Below are positions 16,064-24,149 of a stretch of 64,000 nt of DNA, one piece after another; the first letter of the stretch is position 1; the number at the start of each line of letters is the position of its first letter. The notes under the pieces were generated by a model, which saw only the letters and a list, made by a program, of their open reading frames with translations, was not told where the DNA came from and made no database searches. Origin of the DNA: Asticcacaulis solisilvae (GTDB taxonomy: Bacteria > Pseudomonadota > Alphaproteobacteria > Caulobacterales > Caulobacteraceae); contig NZ_JAGGMI010000016.1 in NCBI RefSeq assembly GCF_017875235.1, positions 32,823 through 96,822 of the forward strand, given 5' to 3'. The position numbers and the translations under genes were made by a program.

Positions 16064-16494
16064 GCCTCGACATCCGCGCCGTCGCATACGGCACGCCGGA
16101 CTATGAGGCCGCCGTCGCCTTACGCCGCGCCATTTTACGCACGCCTCTGGGGCTCGATTTTTCGGCCGAAGACCTGGCGCGCGAAGCCGCCGACACACAC
16201 CTGGCCGCCTTCAATGATGGCCGCCTTGTCGGCACGGTGGTGATGACGCCTTATGCACCCGGCAAGGTCAAGCTGCGCCAGATGGCGGTCTCCGAAGACA
16301 TGCGCGGCCGCAATGTCGGCGCGCAACTGGTGGCGTTTTTCGAAGACTATGCCCGCCACAACGGCATCAACGAGATCGTCCTTGCCGCCCGCCAGACGGC
16401 GCAGGCCTTCTACGCGCGCCTCGGCTACGCAACCGACGACGTCGTTTTCACGGAAGTGACCATTCCGCACGTCCGAATGTGGAAGACACTGTAA
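16060..16494 (+). CDS. GNAT-family N-acetyltransferase
   Basis: A 144-residue acetyltransferase of the ElaA/YjcF-like GNAT group. The core is KVKLRQMAVSEDMRGRNVGAQLVAFFEDYARHNGINEIVLAARQTAQAFYARLGY, which includes the acetyl-CoA loop MRGRNVGAQL. It is translationally coupled to the YjbR-like gene. The acceptor is unknown. tRNA-Leu lies 54 bp downstream. Confidence 0.92.
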   Translation: MSLDIRAVAYGTPDYEAAVALRRAILRTPLGLDFSAEDLAREAADTHLAAFNDGRLVGTVVMTPYAPGKVKLRQMAVSEDMRGRNVGAQLVAFFEDYARHNGINEIVLAARQTAQAFYARLGYATDDVVFTEVTIPHVRMWKTL

Positions 16495-16548
16495 ACCGCT
16501 TGCGCGCGGCGGCGAAGTTCATTATCAAACCACGCTCTGACGCCTCAG

Positions 16549-16633
16549 GCCCCTGTGGTGGAATTGGTAGACGCGCTCGACTCAAAATCGAGTACCGCAA
16601 GGTGTGTCGGTTCGAGTCCGACCGGGGGCACCA
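16549..16633 (+). tRNA. tRNA-Leu (anticodon CAA)
   Basis: An 85-base gene with acceptor arms GCCCCTG / CGGGGGC, discriminator A and encoded CCA end. The D-arm contains the leucine-type GGTAGACGCG. The anticodon stem CTCGA/TCGAG encloses CTCAAAA, giving anticodon CAA. A class II variable arm (TACCGCAAGGTGTG region) and GGTTCGAGTCC T-arm follow. It reads UUG codons. Confidence 0.97.
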
Positions 16634-16699
16634 TTTCTCTTAAAATCGAGCGCGGACTCTCCAGCGAAAAACAATGGGGCTTCGGAAAGTTCACCAAGT

Positions 16700-17161
16700 C
16701 TACTCGGATCTGGCCGGTATGCGCCGAACCTGAAAGCCGGTCTTTGATGGCTCAAATCCCGCAGCCTCATAGAAGGCAAGCGTCGAAGGTTTTCTGGACC
16801 CAGTCATGAGCATCGCTTTATAACATCCGCTCACCCATGCACGGTCGACAGCCGCAGCTAAAATTGCCTTCCCAAATCCCCGGTTGCGATAGTCGGTATG
16901 AGTGACCACGTTTTCAATGAGTGCATAGGGCTTCCCACCACGGGTGAGGTTCGGAATGACTACGACGGCGCAACTCGCAACCAGGATATCGTCAACCAAC
17001 CCGAGCAATATCGCGCTGCCGGGGTAGCGAAGAAACTGTTCAAAAACGCTGTCGACGTCGTCGTCCGGACAACGAACGTCGTCTGCATCTAAATGACGAT
17101 ACAGGTCCAGCAGCATAGGCAGATCAGCTTGCTCCGCAGGACGAATAACAAGCGCCGTCAT
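16700..17161 (-). CDS. GNAT-family N-acetyltransferase
   Basis: A 153-residue acetyltransferase. The acetyl-CoA loop is YRNRGFGKAILAAAVDRAW and the C-terminal part MTGSRKPSTLAFYEAAGFEPSKTGF is a standard GNAT ending. The start MTALVIRPAEQADLPMLLDLYRHL is typical. The gene and its flanks look poorer in G+C than the neighbouring genes and sit immediately downstream of tRNA-Leu in the opposite direction, which hints at a small acquired segment. No integrase or duplicated tRNA end is present. The substrate is unknown. Confidence 0.9.
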   Translation of the reverse strand: MTALVIRPAEQADLPMLLDLYRHLDADDVRCPDDDVDSVFEQFLRYPGSAILLGLVDDILVASCAVVVIPNLTRGGKPYALIENVVTHTDYRNRGFGKAILAAAVDRAWVSGCYKAMLMTGSRKPSTLAFYEAAGFEPSKTGFQVRRIPARSE

Positions 17162-17220
17162 CTCCGCGATCTCTTTGACGGATTTGTAGGAAGGATTGTC
17201 CCAAATCGGATGGGACGGCT

Positions 17221-18039
17221 CTAAGCCAACATACTCCGCTTATGCGCCGGCAGGGTCTTGGTCTTTTTCGGCGGAGGCGGTGGCGGAGGTGTCGGCTCTG
17301 GCGGCGGCGTTTCATCCGTCGCGGGCTTCGGCGCGGGTTCAGGCGGCGGTGCGGGAGCGGGAGCGGGTGTTGCCGCCGCTGCGGCAACCGCCTTGGCCTT
17401 TTTGACCGGCCAGATGATCGGACGCGACGCCGCGGCCGCCTTGGGTTCGGCCGGTTTTGGCGGCACGGTCGACAGTTCGCGCTGCGCCGCTTCGATCATG
17501 CTGACGACGACGAAGTGCCCCTTCTCGTCCTTGGCCTTCCAGAAATCGTCGAGCGCCTGGAGCGCCTTCCAGACGCGGTACTGGTGCTGGTCGGTCGCCA
17601 GGGCCACCGGCACCTTGGGCGTGGTGTCGGCGGGAACAGAATCCTTCATGCCTTCCAGCGCGCCCTTCAGGTCGACGAACAGCTTGTACTGCTTCGCCGA
17701 CAGGTCGGTCACATAGCCCAGGCGGGCATTGAGCACCTCGGCGACTTCGCGGCCGCGCTCGATGATTACCGAACCCGAGGACTTCAGGGCGCGGTCGAGG
17801 TACCAGCGCACGCTTTCATAAATCGCCTTGGCCGAGGCCTTGCGCTGGGCGATCAGCTTCTGGCGGCCATAGCGGCGGCCGAAATAGTCGGCCAGGAAGA
17901 ACAGCCCGACCACGACCAGGAACAAGATGATAAAGCCGATCAGCAGGCGCGCGTCGAACGACGCCCCGTAATCGCCGCCATAGGCGGCATCGGGCGGTGT
18001 ATCGCTGAATGGTTCGTCGAAGCCTTCGCCGTGCCGCAT
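17221..18039 (-). CDS. single-pass membrane protein with Pro/Ala-rich tail
   Basis: A 272-residue protein of unknown function. An acidic N-terminus is followed by one membrane helix (about residues 31-53, ARLLIGFIILFLVVVGLFFLADYF), a helical cytoplasmic region (about 60-195) with KALQALDDFWKAKD...MIEAAQREL, and a long low-complexity tail rich in proline and alanine ending PPPKKTKTLPAHKRSMLA. ATG 18039 is the start after AAGAAGGCG; an earlier in-frame codon would overlap the upstream gene. The helical region resembles that of the upstream gene, suggesting paralogy. Confidence 0.75.
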   Translation of the reverse strand: MRHGEGFDEPFSDTPPDAAYGGDYGASFDARLLIGFIILFLVVVGLFFLADYFGRRYGRQKLIAQRKASAKAIYESVRWYLDRALKSSGSVIIERGREVAEVLNARLGYVTDLSAKQYKLFVDLKGALEGMKDSVPADTTPKVPVALATDQHQYRVWKALQALDDFWKAKDEKGHFVVVSMIEAAQRELSTVPPKPAEPKAAAASRPIIWPVKKAKAVAAAAATPAPAPAPPPEPAPKPATDETPPPEPTPPPPPPPKKTKTLPAHKRSMLA

Positions 18040-18041
18040 GA

Positions 18042-18719
18042 TCAGTGCGCCTTCTTGCCGGGCGCCACCGGTGGCTCCGGCGGCACCCACGGCGGCGAAT
18101 CCGTCAGCTGGCGCAGGGCCGCGCGGTAGGATTCGGTGACGACCATCAGGTTCTTCCAGTAGTCGAACAGCTTTTGCACGGCGAACCAGATGGCCGTGCT
18201 CTGCTCTTCCGGCGTCATCATCACCTTTTCGGCCTTGGCGGCGGCGGCCGGCGGCGGCGCCACGGGCTGGACCTGGCCGTCGGCGCCGATCGAGATATTG
18301 ATATAGGTGCCGCCATTGATCTGGGCGGGACCACCCGCGCCTTTCGCGACATAGGGCTTCTTGTCGGTGCCTTCGACAGCGCCGTTCAACTGGCCGGTAA
18401 TCTTCGACAGGGCGTTGCTGAGCTTGAGCGTTTCGCCGAACTGCGCCTCGATGGCGGCGCGGCTCTTGATCGCCATGTCGATCTGGCTGTTCATGGGGGC
18501 CTTGGCGCCGGGCGACAGGAAGTGCATGACGGCCTTGGCGCGTTCATCGATGGCGGCGCCGCTACCGGCGCGGCGCTCGGCGCGTTTGAACACAACGACC
18601 AGCGCGGCCGTAAGAGCGACCAGGAACAGAACGGTCAGCAGCCACAACACCCAATCATGGCTAGGCGGGGCGTCAGCGGGGAAATCGCTCAAGGCCGGCG
18701 AATCGAACCTTTCGTCCAT
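18042..18719 (-). CDS. single-pass membrane protein, paralogue of its neighbour
   Basis: A 225-residue protein of unknown function. One helix spans about residues 23-45 (WVLWLLTVLFLVALTAALVVVF), followed by RAERRAGSG and a helical/low-complexity cytoplasmic part. The segment WFAVQKLFDYWKNLMVVTESYRAALRQL aligns by eye with WKALQALDDFWKAKD...EAAQREL of the next gene, two bases downstream. The two products may form a membrane-bound hetero-oligomer. No catalytic motif is seen. GGAGGGGC lies before the start. The 198 bp upstream (18720-18917) contain no gene that I can support. Confidence 0.75.
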   Translation of the reverse strand: MDERFDSPALSDFPADAPPSHDWVLWLLTVLFLVALTAALVVVFKRAERRAGSGAAIDERAKAVMHFLSPGAKAPMNSQIDMAIKSRAAIEAQFGETLKLSNALSKITGQLNGAVEGTDKKPYVAKGAGGPAQINGGTYINISIGADGQVQPVAPPPAAAAKAEKVMMTPEEQSTAIWFAVQKLFDYWKNLMVVTESYRAALRQLTDSPPWVPPEPPVAPGKKAH

Positions 18720-18917
18720 ATCGGGAGCCCCTCCTTTCCCTCAGCCGCGCCACGGCGCTTCAATTGACGATCGACAGGTTCCACTAAGGCAAAACCCCTG
18801 TCAATCAGGAAGGTTAACAGATTGCTTTGGCCTGTGCTACTCCGGTTCGCGCAAATGCCGAGCCTTTCGCCACCTTTTCCCCGATAAGTGTGGCTTTCAG
18901 GCTGGCTATTTACCGGT

Positions 18918-19373
18918 TTATTTGCCGTTCTGGGCCTTGATGGCAGCCTCTTCGACGCGGCGCAGAAGTGTCTTGAACTGCGACACCTCGTCCGGCGAAA
19001 ATTCGGCCAGCATGACCTTTTCATATTCGATCGCCGCCGGTGCGACGTCGGCGAACAGGCGCTCGCCCTCGGCCGTCAGGATCAGGTGGTGCGAGCGGCC
19101 GTCGTGCTCGTGCGGGGCGCGCGTGATCAGGCGGCGCTTGGCAAGGGCCTGGGCGGCGCGCGAAATCGTCACCTTGTCCATGCCGGCGCGCTTGACCAGG
19201 GCCTGCTGCGTCGAAGGACCGTCTTCGCGCAGGATGGTGATCAGGCGCCACTCAGGTATCTTGAGGCCATAGAGGCTCTCATAGGCTGTCGAAATCAGCG
19301 TGCTCACGGCATTGGACGCCACCGCCAGGCGGTAAGGCATGTATTCGTCGAGCGTAAGCGTACCTTGTGTCAT
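18918..19373 (-). CDS. MarR-family transcriptional regulator
   Basis: A 151-residue winged-helix regulator. The domain spans about residues 30-125: IPEWRLITILREDGPSTQQALVKRAGMDKVTISRAAQALAKRRLITR is the recognition part and DGRSHHLILTAEGERLF the wing. The length is normal for MarR. ATG 19373 is used; upstream in-frame TTG/ATG-type codons lack support. It is divergent from the YqaA-dsbB-coq7 group across 204 bp that contain A/T-rich sequence at 19436-19490, the probable promoter area. The ligand and targets are unknown. Confidence 0.92.
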   Translation of the reverse strand: MTQGTLTLDEYMPYRLAVASNAVSTLISTAYESLYGLKIPEWRLITILREDGPSTQQALVKRAGMDKVTISRAAQALAKRRLITRAPHEHDGRSHHLILTAEGERLFADVAPAAIEYEKVMLAEFSPDEVSQFKTLLRRVEEAAIKAQNGK

Positions 19374-19577
19374 GATCTGCAAATGTCCCAGCGTAGGGTA
19401 TGAATTTCCCCGAGCCTGTAGAATGGCCCTTATGGTGGGCAATGACAAATGAGTTATTGTTAAGGTATTGTCTATTCACGCTATATCTTCACCGATCGTA
19501 TACCTATGCCGCAGTGCGAAAAAATTTTGCCTGACAGCGTTCGCAATCGCGACAAGCGCGGTAAGTGCTGCTAAGGA

Positions 19578-20264
19578 TTGAATACCCCAATAGACGAAGA
19601 CCTGACCGTGGCCCATACACCGCCCCCCTACAAAGCCGATCAATTCGCCGGTCTCCCCGGCCCACTGCGCTGGCTGCTGGAGTCTCCGCGCAAACTCTAC
19701 AACTGGGTGATGGAACTGGCCGGCGGCAGGCATGCTGAAAAGGCTTTGGCGGTCGTATCCTTTGCCGAAAGCTCCTTCTTCCCCATCCCGCCCGACGTCA
19801 TGCTGATGCCGATGATTCTGAAGCAGCGCGACAAGGCCTACCGTTTCGCCCTGACCTGCACCATCGCTTCGGTGCTGGGCGCGCTGTTCGGTTACGCCAT
19901 CGGCTATTTCCTGCAGCCGGTCGGCATGGCGATTCTCGGCTTCTTCGGCTATGCCAAGAAGCTCGACAGCTTCCACACCTTCATGGAGCAGTGGGGCATG
20001 TGGGTGATCCTGGCCAAGGGCCTGACGCCCATACCGTTCAAGCTGGTCACCATTGCCTCGGGCCTGGCGCAACTGAACCTGGCGGTCTTCTTCTTCAGTT
20101 GCGTGGTGACCCGCGGCGCCCGTTTCTTCCTGGTCGCCTGGGCGTGCAAGCGCTATGGCCCTGAAATCACGGAACTGATCGAAAAACGTTTCTATCTTGT
20201 CGGTACTATTGCCGTGGCACTGATCGTGCTAGGAATCATCGCACTGAAGTTCATCCCCCACTAG
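19578..20264 (+). CDS. YqaA/DedA-family membrane protein
   Basis: A 228-residue inner-membrane protein of the DedA/SNARE-associated (VTT) superfamily, YqaA branch. Characteristic parts are AEKALAVVSFAESSFFPIPPDVMLMPMIL, the glycine-rich SVLGALFGYAIGYFLQPVG and KGLTPIPFKLVTIASGLAQLNLAVFFFSCVVTRGARFF, in which re-entrant loops and the conserved Arg are recognisable. DedA proteins act in lipid or undecaprenyl-phosphate flipping; the substrate of YqaA members is not settled. The start is unsure: TTG 19578 has AAGGA immediately before it and GTG 19608 is an alternative. dsbB follows 19 bp downstream. Confidence 0.9.
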   Translation: MNTPIDEDLTVAHTPPPYKADQFAGLPGPLRWLLESPRKLYNWVMELAGGRHAEKALAVVSFAESSFFPIPPDVMLMPMILKQRDKAYRFALTCTIASVLGALFGYAIGYFLQPVGMAILGFFGYAKKLDSFHTFMEQWGMWVILAKGLTPIPFKLVTIASGLAQLNLAVFFFSCVVTRGARFFLVAWACKRYGPEITELIEKRFYLVGTIAVALIVLGIIALKFIPH

Positions 20265-20283
20265 GGGCACTCCAAAGCGATAC

Positions 20284-20844
20284 ATGACGACCCTGAGATC
20301 CCGGATCGCCGGCACCAAGCTTGCCCTCGCCTTCAGCCGCTGGTGGAGCATCACCGCGCTGGTCGTCTCCCTGGCCATGCTGGCGACCGCCTGGTCGTTC
20401 CAGCTGTTCGGCGGGCTGCACCCTTGCCACCTCTGTCTGAAGCAGCGCGACATCTACTGGATGGCGGTCGGTGTCTCGCTGGTGGCCAGCGTCTGGGCGC
20501 TGTTCACAGGCGCCAAGGGCCCGCCGCGTGTTTTCTCCTTCGTCCTGTTCGCCATCTTCGCCACCGGCGCGGTCATGGCCGGCTATCATGCCGGCGTCGA
20601 ATGGGACTGGTGGCGCGGCCCCCAGACCTGCACGTCCGACGGCACCGAGGTCAGCCCGGACCAGATGCTTGCCTTCCTGACAGGCGCGACAACAAAACCA
20701 CCCCAGTGCGACATCGCGGCATGGCGTATGTTCGGCCTGAGTATGGCAGGATATAATGCCATCCTCTCGGCTGTGCTGGCGATCCTAAGCCTCGTCGCTT
20801 CGGTGCGTTTCCGCAAGGCACGGCCCTCCTATTACAGGAACTAA
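20284..20844 (+). CDS. dsbB: disulfide bond formation protein B
   Basis: A 186-residue quinone-linked inner-membrane oxidase that re-oxidises DsbA-type thiol oxidases. It has four helices and two periplasmic cysteine pairs: Cys48-His-Leu-Cys51 in HPCHLCLKQRD, and Cys116 (PQTC) with Cys142 (PPQC). Arg55 after the first pair corresponds to the quinone-contacting residue of E. coli DsbB. A partner DsbA gene is not in the window. It is likely co-transcribed with the upstream yqaA-like gene and with the ubiquinone gene that follows four bases later. Confidence 0.93.
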   Translation: MTTLRSRIAGTKLALAFSRWWSITALVVSLAMLATAWSFQLFGGLHPCHLCLKQRDIYWMAVGVSLVASVWALFTGAKGPPRVFSFVLFAIFATGAVMAGYHAGVEWDWWRGPQTCTSDGTEVSPDQMLAFLTGATTKPPQCDIAAWRMFGLSMAGYNAILSAVLAILSLVASVRFRKARPSYYRN

Positions 20845-20848
20845 GCCC

Positions 20849-21409
20849 ATGGACCGTCCGCCAGTGCCTCCCCGCCCCGGTTCCGGCGAAACGAAAGACC
20901 GCCTGGCGGAAATCCTCAGGGTCGATCACGCCGGCGAACTGGCGGCCGTGCATATCTATCGCGGCCAGGCCGCCGTCTTCGGCGGCACGAAGAACGACGC
21001 CCTGGCCCAGCAGTTCAAACATATGGAAGGCGAGGAGCAGGTGCACCTCGACGCCTTCGAGACGCTGATGCGCGAAAAGCAGGTGCGTCCGACCTTGATG
21101 ACGCCGGTGTGGCGCATGGCGGCCCTGGGCCTTGGCGTCGGCACCGCCCTGCTGGGCGAAAAGGCCGCCCATGCCTGCACCGAAGCCGTCGAAAGCGTCA
21201 TCGGCGAGCACTATGCCGAACAGATCCGCGACGTTGAGGCGTCCGATCCGGAACTCGCGGCCAAGCTCAGCCAGTTTCGCGACGACGAACTGGGCCACCA
21301 CGACCGCGCGGTCGACCAAGGCGCACGCGACGCGACGGGATACCCATTGCTGTCGGCCGTGATCAAGACCGGCTGCCGCCTGGCCATCCGGATCAGCGAG
21401 AAAATCTGA
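20849..21409 (+). CDS. coq7: demethoxyubiquinone hydroxylase (COQ7/CAT5)
   Basis: A 186-residue carboxylate-bridged di-iron monooxygenase that hydroxylates 2-octaprenyl/decaprenyl-3-methyl-6-methoxy-benzoquinol, the penultimate step of ubiquinone synthesis. The metal ligands are visible: Glu30 (RVDHAGELAAVHIY), Glu63 and His66 (GEEQVHLD), a glutamate in ESVIGEHYAEQI, and the final DDELGHHD. The length matches bacterial COQ7. The gene follows dsbB, which needs the quinone, and overlaps the next gene by one base. Confidence 0.96.
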   Translation: MDRPPVPPRPGSGETKDRLAEILRVDHAGELAAVHIYRGQAAVFGGTKNDALAQQFKHMEGEEQVHLDAFETLMREKQVRPTLMTPVWRMAALGLGVGTALLGEKAAHACTEAVESVIGEHYAEQIRDVEASDPELAAKLSQFRDDELGHHDRAVDQGARDATGYPLLSAVIKTGCRLAIRISEKI

Positions 21410-21849
21410 TGCACGACCACAGTGCGTTCAGCCTGCGCCGCCACAAGACGCCGCAAACCTCTTTCGGGGACCGTGTGTCGGACAGGATCGCCGCCGTGGT
21501 CGGATCCTGGAACTTCATCATCATCCAGTCGCTCATCCTGTTCGGCTGGATCGTCCTGAACATCACGGCTTGGATCAATCACTGGGATCCCTATCCCTTC
21601 ATCCTGCTCAACCTGGTCCTGTCGTTCCAGGCGGCCTTTACAGCCCCCATCATCATGATGGCCCAAAACCGCCAGGCGGCCATCGACCGGCAGAGGGCGG
21701 AACTGGACTATCAGGTGAACTGCAAGGCAGAGGTGGATATCGAGGCGCTGCACGCCAAGGTCGACGCTATGCGTCAGGAAGACATCACGCGTCTGATCGG
21801 CCTTCTGGAAAAGGTCATCGACGAACGCGCCGACAAAAAGCCCGATTAG
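21409..21849 (+). CDS. DUF1003 membrane protein
   Basis: A 146-residue inner-membrane protein of the DUF1003 family. Two helices (about residues 36-55 and 62-84) form the typical WNFIIIQSLILFGWIVLNI...DPYPFILLNLVLSFQAAFTAPIIMMAQNRQ pattern. A charged helical tail (AQNRQAAIDRQRAELDYQVNCKAEVDIEALHAKVD) then makes a predicted coiled coil. The function is unknown; some homologues are called cyclic-nucleotide-binding-like without direct evidence. The ATG overlaps the coq7 stop by one base. Its last four bases overlap a convergent gene. Confidence 0.9.
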   Translation: MHDHSAFSLRRHKTPQTSFGDRVSDRIAAVVGSWNFIIIQSLILFGWIVLNITAWINHWDPYPFILLNLVLSFQAAFTAPIIMMAQNRQAAIDRQRAELDYQVNCKAEVDIEALHAKVDAMRQEDITRLIGLLEKVIDERADKKPD

Positions 21850-22160
21850 CGCCCTTCGAAATCCAGGCTCTGGCGCATGTGCTCGAGCAGGGTTTCGCGC
21901 ACCTCATCATCGACCATGCCGAGATCCAGCCGCGCATCGCCGCTGTCGGTCGGACGGAGTTTCACCGTCTCGCCCATGAATGTGAAGCTATAGATTTTCG
22001 GGCCAAACAGCTTTTCGCGCTTCGCGGTGACACGAACGCCCAATGTCGCCTCGATCGCCTTTTGCACAGGCTCCATGGCGATCCTGGCCTGCCCCTTTTG
22101 CCGGGCAAAATTGACGACGCCAAAGGCGCGCCTGTCCAATTCAAACCGTACAGGTGACAT
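21846..22160 (-). CDS. uncharacterised small protein
   Basis: A 104-residue cytoplasmic protein with no family I recognise. It is a mixed alpha/beta sequence (KAIEATLGVRVTAKREKLFGPKIYSFTFMGETVKLRP, then DLGMVDDEVRETLLEHMRQSLDF), without signal peptide or helix. Codon use fits the neighbours. It converges on the DUF1003 gene with a four-base overlap, and only 93 bp separate it from the HNH gene on the same strand. The start is the first ATG, with weak AGAAG just before it. Confidence 0.65.
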   Translation of the reverse strand: MSPVRFELDRRAFGVVNFARQKGQARIAMEPVQKAIEATLGVRVTAKREKLFGPKIYSFTFMGETVKLRPTDSGDARLDLGMVDDEVRETLLEHMRQSLDFEGR

Positions 22161-22253
22161 CTTCTATGCCATGCTCGTTTCTTGGAGCCAGCGGATATGG
22201 GAGCGCCGGCACCTTCCCCCGAAGTCTGTAACGCATTCTGGAACGCGTGTGAA

Positions 22254-22814
22254 TTACGCCTCCAGAGGCGTATCCCAGTACAGGTAGTCTATCCAACTTT
22301 CGTGAAGATAGTTAGGGGGAAAACGGCGTCCAAGATCCTGCAGGTGAAACATTGTCGGCCGGTGTGGATTTTTTGTCGGCATCATGCGCGCCTGAACGGG
22401 TGTTTTTCCCCCTTTGCGCAAGTTGCACGGCGCGCACGCCGTCAGGATGTTGGTCCAGCTCGACTTGCCGCCCTGGCTGACCGGCACGACGTGGTCGAAA
22501 GTCAGCTCATGCGGCGAGCCGCAGTACTGGCAGCGAAAGCCGTCGCGCAGGAAGACATTGTAGCGGGTAAAGGCCGGCGGTCGGTTCTGGTCGATATAGG
22601 TCTTCAGCGACACGACGCTGGGCAGCCGCATCTTCAGCGACGGCGAGCGGATTTCGATGTCGTAGGTCGAGACCACGTCGACCCGGTCTTCGAAGACAGC
22701 CTTGACCACGTCCTGCCATGGCTTGGTCGACAGAGGATAGTAGGACAGAGGCCGGAAATCGGCGTTCAGCACGAGAGCGCGCCAGTCATGCGGCGGACTT
22801 TTCAGAACATGCAT
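22254..22814 (-). CDS. HNH endonuclease-like protein
   Basis: A 186-residue protein with a C-terminal HNH nuclease fold: zinc pair Cys95-x2-Cys98 (FRCQYCGS), the LTFDHVVPVSQGGKSSWTNILTACAPCNLRKGGKT block that provides the catalytic His-Asn and the second CxxC. The N-terminal half (DWRALVLNADFRPLSYYPLSTKPWQDVVKAVFEDRVDVV) is typical of the HNH_5 proteins found as single genes in many alphaproteobacteria, Caulobacter included. These are thought to be housekeeping nucleases rather than mobile-element genes; no role is established. GGAGG lies five bases before the start. Confidence 0.9.
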   Translation of the reverse strand: MHVLKSPPHDWRALVLNADFRPLSYYPLSTKPWQDVVKAVFEDRVDVVSTYDIEIRSPSLKMRLPSVVSLKTYIDQNRPPAFTRYNVFLRDGFRCQYCGSPHELTFDHVVPVSQGGKSSWTNILTACAPCNLRKGGKTPVQARMMPTKNPHRPTMFHLQDLGRRFPPNYLHESWIDYLYWDTPLEA

Positions 22815-22830
22815 GGAAACCTCCAGGCAT

Positions 22831-22883
22831 GTCGAGCGCTTTCCGAAAAGTGTGAAGCGGTTTTCGGATTAGAAAGCGCGACA
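22831..22883. repeat. short intergenic palindromic repeat (related to the 115-bp family)
   Basis: An imperfect palindrome with outer arms GCGCTTTC / GAAAGCGC and inner arms CCGAAAA / TTTTCGG around GTGTGAAGCGG. The CGAAAAGTG...CGGTTTTCG...CGCGAC order is shared with the longer elements at 15.6, 42.6 and 49.2 kb. The remaining bases up to gluQRS (22884-23081) contain no gene that I can support. Confidence 0.65.
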
Positions 22884-23081
22884 CTCAAAAGGCCAAGAGA
22901 CTTTTTCCGGCGCGAAGCGATCGAAAAAACCTCTGGCATCGGGACGTTTGATAGGCAGTATTTGAAGACAAGGCTCCTTCTGCACGCATATTATCCACAG
23001 GATGACTGTGAACCCGATTCCCGCCTTTGCAAATCGAATTTTTTATGACATCGCGGCACTTACGCCGATATCCTGACTTCC

Positions 23082-23894
23082 ATGACCTGCCGCACGCGCT
23101 TCGCACCCTCCCCCACCGGTTACCTGCACCTCGGCCACGCCTACAGCGCGCTGACGGCGTATGAGATCTCACAAGATCAGGGCGGCCAGTTCATCCTGCG
23201 CGTGGAGGACATCGACCACACCCGCTGCCGGCCGCACTTCGAGGCCGGCATATATACGGACCTGGCCTGGCTGGGCCTGAGTTGGCCAGAGCCGGTCTTG
23301 CGTCAAAGCGAGCATATTTCCGACTATAGGGACGCGCTGGAGCGGCTGATCGGCCTGGGCGTCGTCTATGCCGATCACCGCACGCGCAAGGAGCAGGTCG
23401 AGGCGGCATTGAGTGCGCCGCAGGACGGAGACCACGCCGAAACCTTTACAGGCGCGGCCAATGCGGCCTGGCGGCTATCGCTCGATGCCGCCCGCGAACA
23501 CTTGGGCGGCCGCTATGACGATCTGCATTTTGTGGAAATGTCGCATGCCCCCGGCACGCACCCTGCTCGTCCCGAAGTCAATGGCGACGTCGTTCTCGGC
23601 CGCAAGGATATCGGCGTTGCCTACCACCTGGCGGTCGTCGTCGATGATGCGCGCCAGGGCATTACCCATGTGGTGCGCGGCCACGACCTGTTCGAAGCCA
23701 CCCACACCCAGGTCCTGCTTCAGGCGCTGCTGGGCCTGCCCCTGCCCGTCTATCACCACCATGCCCTGCTGCTTGACGAAGACGGCCGGCGCCTGGCCAA
23801 GCGCAAGGGCTCCAAGGCGTTGGGCGACTATCGCGACGACGGTCTCACGCCTCAGGACATCAGGGCGATGCTGGCGGAAACACCCAAAGCATAA
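23082..23894 (+). CDS. gluQ: glutamyl-Q tRNA(Asp) synthetase
   Basis: A 270-residue paralogue of the glutamyl-tRNA synthetase catalytic domain that glutamylates the queuosine base in the tRNA-Asp anticodon. It begins TRFAPSPTGYLHLGHAYSA (HIGH motif as HLGH), continues with the EDIDHTRCRP signature and ends with LAKRKGSKALGDYR (KMSKS-type loop). The anticodon-binding domain of true GltX is absent, as expected for GluQRS. The usual zinc-site cysteines of E. coli YadB are not obvious. A terminator follows directly. Confidence 0.94.
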   Translation: MTCRTRFAPSPTGYLHLGHAYSALTAYEISQDQGGQFILRVEDIDHTRCRPHFEAGIYTDLAWLGLSWPEPVLRQSEHISDYRDALERLIGLGVVYADHRTRKEQVEAALSAPQDGDHAETFTGAANAAWRLSLDAAREHLGGRYDDLHFVEMSHAPGTHPARPEVNGDVVLGRKDIGVAYHLAVVVDDARQGITHVVRGHDLFEATHTQVLLQALLGLPLPVYHHHALLLDEDGRRLAKRKGSKALGDYRDDGLTPQDIRAMLAETPKA

Positions 23895-23923
23895 AAGCCG
23901 CCCGTACAGAACGGACGGCTTTT
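23893..23923 (+). terminator. rho-independent terminator (gluQ/csp convergent)
   Basis: Stem AAAAGCCGCCCGT / ACGGACGGCTTTT with one C-A mismatch and loop ACAGA, starting at the gluQ stop codon. A and T tails on the two sides suit the converging gluQ and cold-shock genes. Confidence 0.88.
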
Positions 23924-23945
23924 AAAATCATTATCTCAGGCTGGC

Positions 23946-24149
23946 TCAGAGCGCCTTGATGTCGACGGCGGCCGTCTTGCCGCGCTCGGTCTGCAACTCG
24001 TAAGAGACCCGCTGACCGTCGCTCAATCCCTGCAGTCCGGCGCGCTGGACGGCCGAGATATGAACGAAGACATCATTGCCACCGGCGGCGGGCTGGATAA
24101 AGCCGAAGCCCTTGGTGGTGTTGAACCATTTGACCGTACCTTCGGCCAT
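23946..24149 (-). CDS. CspA-family cold-shock protein
   Basis: A 67-residue single cold-shock domain, an RNA chaperone. RNP1 is KGFGFIQP and RNP2 VFVHISAVQ; the start AEGTVKWFN is typical. AGGAGAG precedes ATG 24149, which excludes a 19-residue N-terminal extension. Alphaproteobacteria carry several paralogues, and whether this one is cold-induced cannot be told from sequence. Confidence 0.95.
   Translation of the reverse strand: MAEGTVKWFNTTKGFGFIQPAAGGNDVFVHISAVQRAGLQGLSDGQRVSYELQTERGKTAAVDIKAL

Noticed and set aside
16549..17220. tRNA-Leu as an attachment site of an integrated element
   Set aside because: No second copy of the tRNA 3' end and no integrase gene could be found in the window.
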